Source: JAHHLP01 sp041609895
Lineage (GTDB): Bacteria; Bacteroidota; Rhodothermia; Rhodothermales; JABDKH01
Length of the DNA: 7,084 nt
NCBI GenBank assembly: GCA_041609895.1
Contig: JBFIPX010000172.1
Span: 1-7,084 of the forward strand
Direction of reading: 5' to 3'
Each line of letters begins with the position of its first letter. Within the stretch, counting starts at the first letter, position 1. Position numbers and translations under genes: made by a program. Shown piece after piece: positions 1 through 5,198 of the stretch. The notes beneath the pieces are model-generated. The model was not told the DNA's origin. It saw nothing but the letters and a program-made list of their open reading frames with translations, and did no database searches.

Positions 1-256
1 CCTCCCCCGACTTGATAGCGGCCTCCAACTGCTTGGGCGGTACTCGACTCAGCTCGTACAGCGTTCCCCAGCTCGTGGGCAAATTCTGAACATGTTCAGA
101 TTTTGAGATGACGCTGTTCGTTGCAATGGCCATGTACTTCTCGGCCGCGAGGGAAGAAAGACACTCAATCGCTTCCAAGCCGCGACACGCAAGATTGAAA
201 TGTCTGCAGACGACTCCGTAGAAGTCCGCGAAGCAGGTACCGTGACGCGAGGTCAT
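1..256 (-). CDS. Partial phage/plasmid-type protein fragment (DUF3102-like), C-terminus beyond window
   Basis: The minus-strand frame is open from the window edge back past 256, where the first ATG lies (254-256). Its last 45 or so codons read as real protein: KYMAIA (residues 40-45), then SEHVQN, then LPTSWGTLYELS (59-70) and an acidic/basic run ending in KSGE. From memory this helix plus LPxSWxTLYEL pattern occurs in phage and plasmid proteins near DUF3102; I cannot name a function. Residues 1 to about 35 are doubtful, because the opposite strand there has much stronger coding bias and the N-terminal part resembles nothing. A second possible start is the ATG at 131-133. The likeliest reading is a gene truncated at its 5' end near 140-160, so this may be a pseudogene remnant. 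The family link is recollection; the open frame and motifs are direct observation. Confidence 0.45.
   Translation of the reverse strand, partial: MTSRHGTCFADFYGVVCRHFNLACRGLEAIECLSSLAAEKYMAIATNSVISKSEHVQNLPTSWGTLYELSRVPPKQLEAAIKSGE
81..104. repeat. Near-perfect 24-bp palindrome
   Basis: The core TCTGAACATGTTCAGA (85-100) is a perfect 16-bp palindrome. Beyond one mismatched pair (84/101), three more pairs match, AAA on the left against TTT on the right. It lies inside the minus-strand fragment, across the codons for residues S51 to N58. It could be a dimeric regulator site, a recombination site or chance. The GAAC and GTTC halves are only 2 bases apart, which does not fit the 4-base spacing of the Bacillus-type LexA box. 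Confidence 0.55.
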
Positions 257-367
257 CCGGACGGTCGGATACCAATACCCGAAGAGGAAGAGTATGCCGC
301 GGCGGAAGGCAGCGATCGCAAACGGACCGATCAGAGCTCTCGCCGGCGCGGGCCGAGCGAACGTTAG
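200..367 (+). CDS. Small hydrophilic protein or truncated C-terminal tail, unrecognised
   Basis: This reads as 55 codons from ATG 200 to TAG 365-367, and the frame is open upstream to 107. The product is highly charged, with PIPEEEEY near the middle and a basic end RRRGPSER. Twenty-six of the 55 codons begin with G, the bias expected of true coding sequence, so I think this strand was translated here. The in-frame stretch before the ATG (about 155-199) also reads as protein, giving an amphipathic helix that includes NRFQAATRKIEM. This suggests the ATG is internal and the gene has lost its 5' end. A helix followed by a polar tail is reminiscent of the C-terminal half of TatA/TatB, but that is only a guess because no membrane segment is present. 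No Shine-Dalgarno sequence precedes 200. It overlaps the minus-strand fragment head to head and ends 17 bases before the TTG at 385. Confidence 0.4.
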   Translation: MSADDSVEVREAGTVTRGHPDGRIPIPEEEEYAAAEGSDRKRTDQSSRRRGPSER

Positions 368-379
368 TGACGTGATGGA

Positions 380-387
380 TATATTTG
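380..387 (+). promoter_or_regulatory. Possible Bacteroidota-type -7 promoter element (TATATTTG)
   Basis: TATATTTG matches the TAnnTTTG -7 consensus of the Bacteroidota housekeeping sigma factor exactly. No TTTG is found at the expected -33 position (around 357-360 reads GCGA), so the promoter is incomplete. If it works, transcription would begin near 394, which would exclude the TTG at 385 as start codon and favour the in-frame TTG at 418. Confidence 0.3.
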
Positions 388-762
388 GTCGTCACCGGAC
401 GAAAGAATGAACGCCGATTGAAACCCATTCCCTTCACCCTGCCCGACATTGGTTTTCGCGAGATCGACGGAAAGGTCTATCTCGAGGACGGATTTCTGGT
501 GATACATCTAAGGAATGCTTTGTTCGGCGAGTTTGATAAGGAAAAGCGGCAGATTCGCATCCAACCGACCACACTGGCGCAGGTACGCATCGACCGAGGC
601 ATCTTCAAGGACCGGTTGGTTTTGCGACCCGAGGACAACCGGCTGCTCGACGCGATACCAGGAGACTACGATCTGGAAATCGGGCTTCGCATCTGGCGAA
701 ATCGGCGAAGTGATGTCGTCGCACTGGTACGGGAGCTTGGCCGTACGTTGGAAGACGCATGA
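385..762 (+). CDS. Hypothetical beta-rich small protein, possibly PH-like
   Basis: This encodes a 125-residue soluble protein that I do not recognise. It has no signal peptide or membrane segment. Alternating hydrophobic and polar residues through residues 20-105 (for example KVYLEDGFLVIHL, then QIRIQP, RLVLRP and LEIGLRIW) suggest a mostly beta domain of the size of a bacterial PH-like or small barrel fold, ending in a helix (VVALVRELGRTL). The fold is an inference from the pattern. The frame has no ATG: TTG 385 gives the longest form, and TTG 418 (residue 12, giving a start of MKPIPFTL) is an equally good choice if the promoter element at 380-387 is real. An ATG at 375 in another frame encodes only 11 residues. 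The stop codon overlaps the next gene's start in an ATGA arrangement, so the two are probably translationally coupled. Confidence 0.75.
   Translation: MVVTGRKNERRLKPIPFTLPDIGFREIDGKVYLEDGFLVIHLRNALFGEFDKEKRQIRIQPTTLAQVRIDRGIFKDRLVLRPEDNRLLDAIPGDYDLEIGLRIWRNRRSDVVALVRELGRTLEDA
750..754 (+). promoter_or_regulatory. Shine-Dalgarno-like GGAAG before the two-helix protein
   Basis: GGAAG lies four bases before ATG 759, inside the 3' end of the preceding gene. It is one of the few start codons here with a purine-rich site. Together with the ATGA overlap it supports 759 as the start. Confidence 0.35.
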
Positions 763-1034
763 CAAGCGAAAAAGAGACTCCGAAATGGCTGGAGACGCCC
801 CTTGGCGGACTACTGGTTCTCGAGTTCATCGCGCTCCTCATCGCGCTGGCCATGCCGATCACACCGTCCAAGACAGGCGGCGACAACGACCTCGCGAAGT
901 ACTTCATCGAAGACCCATCTTATATCGAGAAGGTGTTCGTCGCCTTCATCATGACGAACGTACTCATCGGCATTATCGCCCTGGTGGCATTCGTAGCCGT
1001 GCAGATTAGCAGACGCCGAAAAGCAGGCCGGTAG
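759..1034 (+). CDS. Hypothetical two-transmembrane-helix small membrane protein
   Basis: The product has 91 residues: a short charged N-terminus (MTSEKETPKW), a first hydrophobic helix at about 15-34 ending in AMPITPSK, a polar loop with several acidic residues (about 37-58, including DPSYIEK), a second helix at about 60-82, and a basic end, QISRRRKAGR. The positive charges after helix 2 suggest that both termini face the cytoplasm. I do not recognise a family. It overlaps the previous gene by four bases (ATGA), so the pair probably forms one transcript, with the beta-rich protein a likely cytoplasmic partner. The stop codon is the loop of a GC-rich 6-bp hairpin (1026-1040). Membrane topology follows from hydrophobicity; the partnership is inferred from gene order only. 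Confidence 0.8.
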   Translation: MTSEKETPKWLETPLGGLLVLEFIALLIALAMPITPSKTGGDNDLAKYFIEDPSYIEKVFVAFIMTNVLIGIIALVAFVAVQISRRRKAGR

Positions 1035-1040
1035 CCGGCC
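1026..1040 (+). repeat. GC-rich hairpin with the stop codon as its loop
   Basis: GGCCGG (1026-1031) and CCGGCC (1035-1040) are perfect arms around TAG (1032-1034), the stop of the two-helix protein gene. No T-run follows, so it is not a typical intrinsic terminator. A 6-bp repeat this short is expected by chance in GC-rich DNA; the placement is what draws notice. Confidence 0.4.
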
Positions 1041-1090
1041 GAAGCCAACAGTAGCTCGTTCCGCGGCATCCGTAATCCTCCGATTCACCT

Positions 1091-2755
1091 ATGCAAATGA
1101 TTCCGACACGCATAATCGCTGCGTTCTCTCTGTTACTGGCAGTGTTCGTCGCGGCGCCCCCGGAAGCGGCATGCCGCTCCACGTCCGCCTTGAACGATTC
1201 GACATATGCTGAGCTTGAATCGCTATTCACTGACTGGCGACGCTTCCAGGTTCCGCCTCGGGTTGACCGCGTGTTTGACTATCTGCCGAGCGCTATGGCT
1301 CGCCAGCACCGGCAGCTGAAAGGTTACTTTGATCGGCTGTCGCGAATTGACACCACGGGGTGGACGATCTCACAGCGAATCGACTACCACCTCGTCCTTG
1401 CCGAGATGTATGGCCTCGACTTTGATCACCGCGTCAGGCGGCCGTGGGAAAGAGACCCCGCGTTCTTCGTGATGGTGTTCCCGTCACAAACAGACGTGGT
1501 GCCGAGAGAGGGTCCGGTCATTCCAAATGCCATCGAACTTTGGCAGTATCAACGTCCGTTCTCAGAAGAAACGGCGGCAGAACTCACAGCGAGGATGCTG
1601 AAGATCCCGATTCAACTCGACCATGCGACACGCACCTTGACGGGCAATGCGCGGGATCTTTGGCTCGCGGGTACAGCCAAAATGGAGAGGCAAGTCGAAC
1701 ACCTGATCCGGTTCGCCGACGAGATCGCCGGCCAGTCGACTCAGCTTTCGTCGGCCGTAGACGAAGCAATTGTCGCGACGCGCTTTTTTGTCCGGTGGCT
1801 GAAGCAGCAGTCCGGAAGGAAGACGGGGTCATCGGGAATCGGAGTATACAACTACAGCTGGTATCTGCAGAAGGTGCACCTTGTGCCCCACTCCTGGCAG
1901 GAACAGGTGACCCTCGTGAGCCGCGAACTCGCGAGGGCGCATGCCGCCCTTAAACTGGAGGAGCATCGGAATCGCCAACTTCCGCCGCTTCGGCCCATCT
2001 CGTCTGAAGAGGAGTATGATCGGCGCATGAAGCACGCTGTCGAAGCTTATATCGAATTTCTCGATGCAAAGGAGATCCTGAGCGTAGAGGATTATATGCG
2101 CGACGCGTTGATGGCGCGTGTCGGCAAATTCAGTAGGTCAGACGGACCACGGTCGTTCTTTTCCGAGGTCAACTACCGGGAGCCGCTCATCATGAGAACG
2201 CACCACCATCACTGGATCGACATTGCCCGCATGTCCGAAAGCCCGCATCCAAGTGCGATCCGCAGCACGCCCCTGCTCTCTAACATCTTCGACAGCAGAG
2301 CGGAGGGCCTGGCGACCGGAATGGAGGAGATGATGATGCACGCCGGACTGTTTGATGACCAGCCGCGCGCACGAGAACTGGTCTGGATTATGCTGGCGCA
2401 ACGGGCTGCGCGGGCGCTGGCGGCATTGCGAATGCACAGCAACGAGTTCACCATGCAGGAAGCCATCGATTTCGCATCGAACTGGACCCCGAGAGGATGG
2501 CTCCCGGCTGATGGAAGCCTCGTGCAACGGGAACAGCACTTGTACCTGCAGCAACCCGGGTACGGCACGAGTTACGTAGTCGGCAAACTCGACATCGAGC
2601 AACTCATTGCGGACTACGCCCGGCAGAAGGTATCGGGATTTCGCCTGCGGGATTTCATGGACGAGATGAGCGCCGCGGGGGTGATCCCGGTGTCACTCAT
2701 CCGCTGGGAGCTGACGGGAAAGGGCGACGAGATCCGGATGATGCACGGCAACTAA
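1091..2755 (+). CDS. Secreted DUF885-family protein with altered metal motif
   Basis: This is a 554-residue protein with an N-terminal signal peptide (hydrophobic core about 8-22, APPEAAC just after). The last C (C28) is not in a good lipobox because residue -3 is E, so periplasmic or secreted export by signal peptidase I is more likely. The C-terminal part matches the DUF885 pattern of probable zinc peptidases: SRAEGLATGMEE with AGLFDD (402-423) for EGWAxYxE, RMHSNEFTMQEAIDF (447-461), QQPGYGTSYVVGKL (487-500), and FRLRDFMDEMSAAGVIP (517-533). The expected HExxPGH motif upstream of E405 is missing; the equivalent place holds HHHHW (371-375) and SPHPS (384-388). It may bind metal differently or be inactive as a peptidase. 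Length is typical for the family. The start is ATG 1091, with ATG 1097 also possible; there is no Shine-Dalgarno sequence. The downstream carrier suggests a hydrolase/uptake pair. Family assignment is by remembered motifs. Confidence 0.8.
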   Translation: MQMIPTRIIAAFSLLLAVFVAAPPEAACRSTSALNDSTYAELESLFTDWRRFQVPPRVDRVFDYLPSAMARQHRQLKGYFDRLSRIDTTGWTISQRIDYHLVLAEMYGLDFDHRVRRPWERDPAFFVMVFPSQTDVVPREGPVIPNAIELWQYQRPFSEETAAELTARMLKIPIQLDHATRTLTGNARDLWLAGTAKMERQVEHLIRFADEIAGQSTQLSSAVDEAIVATRFFVRWLKQQSGRKTGSSGIGVYNYSWYLQKVHLVPHSWQEQVTLVSRELARAHAALKLEEHRNRQLPPLRPISSEEEYDRRMKHAVEAYIEFLDAKEILSVEDYMRDALMARVGKFSRSDGPRSFFSEVNYREPLIMRTHHHHWIDIARMSESPHPSAIRSTPLLSNIFDSRAEGLATGMEEMMMHAGLFDDQPRARELVWIMLAQRAARALAALRMHSNEFTMQEAIDFASNWTPRGWLPADGSLVQREQHLYLQQPGYGTSYVVGKLDIEQLIADYARQKVSGFRLRDFMDEMSAAGVIPVSLIRWELTGKGDEIRMMHGN

Positions 2756-2799
2756 TCTACGGCCCGTTCCTGTTTTTCGCGGGCTTGCGACTCCCAGAA

Positions 2800-2830
2800 T
2801 TTGCCGCGACAAATCGCTTGTCCTAGTTTG
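2800..2830 (+). promoter_or_regulatory. Possible promoter for the YfcC-type carrier gene
   Basis: The 146-base gap before the carrier gene holds TTTG at 2800-2803 and TTTG at 2827-2830. Their spacing equals that of the Bacteroidota -33 TTTG / N19 / TAnnTTTG promoter. The TA of the -7 element is shifted by one base, so the match is partial. A sigma70-like TAAAGT at 2849-2854 is an alternative, with a poor spacer. The rest of the gap (2756-2799) shows no convincing terminator. Confidence 0.25.
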
Positions 2831-2901
2831 CCGACGGTGACTGTCGCGTAAAGTACGCCCTGCGCGAACGGCACTCCCCCACCAGGAATCACAGGTCGCA
2901 A

Positions 2902-4305
2902 ATGGCAAGATTTCGAGTCCCTCACACACTCGTCCTTCTATTCGGCATCATGGTGTTGGCCATGGTGCTGGCCTACATCCTGCCGCAAGGCGAATTCGAG
3001 AGGGTCGAGAATCAGCAGGGGCGAGAGCAGGTCGTCCCCGGGAGCTATGAGCAGATCGAATCCGACCGCCTGTCACCGCTTCGTCTCTTCACGGCAATCC
3101 CTGAAGGGTTCGCAGCGGCTCAGGACATCATCTTCTTCATTTTCCTCATCGGCGGGACATTCGGCGTACTTCGGGCGACCGGAGCGGCCGACGCCATGAT
3201 CGGAGTTCTACTGCGATCACTCGGAAAGAAGCCCGAAATGCTCATCGCAGGAGGCGTCTTTCTGTTCGCTGCGGGGTCCAGCACGATTGGCATGGCCGAA
3301 GAATATCTGCCCTTCGTTCCCATTCTGCTCTCGCTGTGCATCGGTCTAGGTTTTGACTCCATGACCGCAATCGGCATCCTGTGCATCGGCTACGGCACGG
3401 GTTACGGTGTTGCCATCGTCAATCCCTTCACGGTTGTTATCGCCCAAGGCGTAGCAGAACTGCAACCGACGTCCGGGATCGGCTATCGCCTGCTGATCAG
3501 CGTCCCTTTTGTTGCGATTGCAATCCATCACGTATGGAGGTACGCCCGACGTGTACGGATGACACCCTCCAAGAGCCTTGTTGCAGACATCGAGGTAGAC
3601 CCGGCTCACACTTCCACGGAGTATCCTCAGCTCAACTGGATGCACGGAGCGATTCTTGGCGTAACCGGAATCGCACTCGTCATTGTCATCTATGGCCTCA
3701 GCGAGCTCAGTGGATGGCACTGGTACATCGGTGAGATGGGGGCGATGTTTGTCGGCCTAGCCATCGTGTATGCACTCATCACACACTTCGGCGGAGATAA
3801 GTCGTCTCTTTCGATGGACGATGCGGCCGTCGAATTCTGCAAGGGTGCGGCGGAGTTGACGACCACCGCGCTCCTCGTCGGCTTCGCGCGCTCGATCCTC
3901 GTAATTCTCGAAGATGGCCAGGTGATCGACACGATCGTGCACGGGATCGCAATGCCGCTTCAGCAGGTTGGCGCCTCAGCAGCTTCTGTCGGGATGCTCG
4001 TCGTCCAGAGCGTATGCAATGTATTCATACCATCGGGGAGCGGTCAGGCGTACGTAACGATGCCGATCATGGCGCCGCTGGCAGATTTGGTCGGTGTAAC
4101 GCGCCAGACGGCCGTGCTTGCATTCCAGTTCGGCGACGGCTTTACCAACATTCTCGTACCCACGAATCCCGTTCTTATCGGTATTCTAACGATGGCGGGC
4201 ATTCCGTACGATCGATGGCTGCGATTCGTCGTACCGTTTCTGCTCAAGATCTGGCTTGCCGCCGCGATCGCACTCATCATTGCAGTACAGATAAACTACA
4301 CGTAG
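2902..4305 (+). CDS. YfcC family (C4-dicarboxylate/ArcD-like) multi-pass membrane carrier
   Basis: The protein has 467 residues, the usual length for YfcC-family carriers in the ion transporter superfamily. It opens with FRVPHT (4-9), typical of YfcC, then a first helix (about 9-27) ending in LPQGEFER. Conserved blocks follow: SSTIGMAEEYLPFVPILL (126-143), GYGVAIVNPFTVVIAQ (167-182), and a late signature FIPSGSGQAYVTMPIMAPL (375-393) with FQFGDGFTNILVPTN (408-422), the second half of an inverted-repeat carrier core. About 11-12 helices are visible. Related proteins move amino acids, peptides or dicarboxylates by ion-coupled transport; the substrate cannot be read from the sequence. ATG 2902 has a weak AGGT five bases upstream. 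The DUF885 gene precedes it on the same strand, so import of a peptide or amino acid released by that protein is a reasonable inference. No clear terminator follows. Confidence 0.9.
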   Translation: MARFRVPHTLVLLFGIMVLAMVLAYILPQGEFERVENQQGREQVVPGSYEQIESDRLSPLRLFTAIPEGFAAAQDIIFFIFLIGGTFGVLRATGAADAMIGVLLRSLGKKPEMLIAGGVFLFAAGSSTIGMAEEYLPFVPILLSLCIGLGFDSMTAIGILCIGYGTGYGVAIVNPFTVVIAQGVAELQPTSGIGYRLLISVPFVAIAIHHVWRYARRVRMTPSKSLVADIEVDPAHTSTEYPQLNWMHGAILGVTGIALVIVIYGLSELSGWHWYIGEMGAMFVGLAIVYALITHFGGDKSSLSMDDAAVEFCKGAAELTTTALLVGFARSILVILEDGQVIDTIVHGIAMPLQQVGASAASVGMLVVQSVCNVFIPSGSGQAYVTMPIMAPLADLVGVTRQTAVLAFQFGDGFTNILVPTNPVLIGILTMAGIPYDRWLRFVVPFLLKIWLAAAIALIIAVQINYT

Positions 4306-4379
4306 CGTGAGCAAAGCGAGCGGGTCCCGCCTTCGTCCATCTTCATTACGGTCATCGCTACCGCTAACTTCCCCCAGCA

Positions 4380-5126
4380 ATGCGCGTCCACGATATCGTT
4401 GAGCCAGTCACTCCACATGGGCGCCTGTTCGCGATCGTGATACAGACGCTCATCGTACTGTCACTCGTCGCATTCTGCATCGAGACGCTGCCGGACATTT
4501 CCTCGAGCACCCAAGTTCTCCTGGATCGCTTTGAGCTGGTTTCGGTGATCATTTTCTCAGCCGAATATCTACTTCGCGTCTTCGCCGCTCGTCCAAGTCG
4601 TAGCTACGTATTCAGCTTCCTCGGCATTGTGGACCTCGTGGCAATTCTTCCCTTCTACCTTGCCTCCGGCATCGACCTGAGATCGATCCGCGTCCTCAGG
4701 ATGTTTCGGCTAATCCGCGTCTTCAAGCTCATGAGGTACTCGAAAGCCGCGCAAAGATTCGCCGCGGCTTTCCGACTGATTCGGGCGGAGCTTGCGATGT
4801 TCATATTTGCGTGCCTGATGGTGCTCTTCATTGCGTCCGTCGGTATATACTACTTCGAAAATGAGGCGCAGCCGGAGAACTTCGCATCCGTCTTTCATTG
4901 TATGTGGTGGGCGGTCGAGACGCTAACGACAGTCGGATACGGGGACGTCTTTCCGATTACGACCGGAGGCCGCATCTTTACCGCCCTCATCGTTTTTGTT
5001 GGCCTGGGGATCGTTGCCGTCCCCGCCGGTCTCATTGCCGGCGCCCTGTCCCAGACGCTTGCATCCGACGACGGCACCGGCCAGGAAAGAACTGGCCAAT
5101 CAACGCGAGCTCGGACCTCAGAATAA
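4380..5126 (+). CDS. Six-helix voltage-gated potassium channel (Kv/KvAP-like)
   Basis: This is a 248-residue inner-membrane potassium channel subunit, expected to work as a tetramer. S1 lies at about 17-36, S2 at about 50-69 with E52 and E62, and S3 at about 78-95 with D85. S4 carries a positive charge at every third position: R101, R104, R107, R110, R113, K116 and R119, a complete voltage sensor. S5 is at about 137-158, the pore helix at 168-181, the selectivity filter is TVGYGD (184-189), and S6 is at 197-222 with glycines G208 and G210 and PAG (215-217), as in KvAP. The C-terminal tail (226-248) is short and polar, with no RCK or cyclic-nucleotide domain. It starts at ATG 4380, 74 bases after the carrier gene, without a Shine-Dalgarno sequence. 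The antiporter gene follows 72 bases later, so co-transcription for potassium homeostasis is likely. Confidence 0.93.
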   Translation: MRVHDIVEPVTPHGRLFAIVIQTLIVLSLVAFCIETLPDISSSTQVLLDRFELVSVIIFSAEYLLRVFAARPSRSYVFSFLGIVDLVAILPFYLASGIDLRSIRVLRMFRLIRVFKLMRYSKAAQRFAAAFRLIRAELAMFIFACLMVLFIASVGIYYFENEAQPENFASVFHCMWWAVETLTTVGYGDVFPITTGGRIFTALIVFVGLGIVAVPAGLIAGALSQTLASDDGTGQERTGQSTRARTSE

Positions 5127-5198
5127 AGGAAGAGTGATTACGAGGCCCGAAACACGGCCTCCCGGCTACGGGGCAAAAAATCTAGCAAATACCATCCA

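Noticed and set aside
86..99. LexA/SOS box in the palindrome.
   Set aside because: The half-site spacing is 2 bases rather than the 4 of the Bacillus-type box, and it lies within a gene fragment rather than before a start codon.
375..410. ATG 375 as the true start of the 385 gene, with a frameshift.
   Set aside because: That frame gives only 11 residues before TGA, and nothing in it resembles an extension of the downstream protein; the ATG may be fortuitous.
2200..2215. The HHHH stretch in the DUF885 protein as a leftover affinity tag.
   Set aside because: It is internal, only four residues long and embedded in normal coding sequence with mixed histidine codons.
2762..2784. GCCCG and CGGGC arms after the DUF885 gene as a terminator.
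   Set aside because: The stem is only 5 bp with a long loop, and the T-run lies inside the loop rather than after the stem.
4320..4330. GCGGGTCCCGC after the carrier gene as a terminator.
   Set aside because: A real loop would leave only a 4-bp stem and no T-run follows.
5124..5198. The channel stop codon and the antiporter start are in the same frame with no stop between them, suggesting a readthrough fusion.
   Set aside because: Twenty-four stop-free codons are expected about one time in three by chance, the spacer does not read like a linker or helix, and the TAA has no readthrough context.
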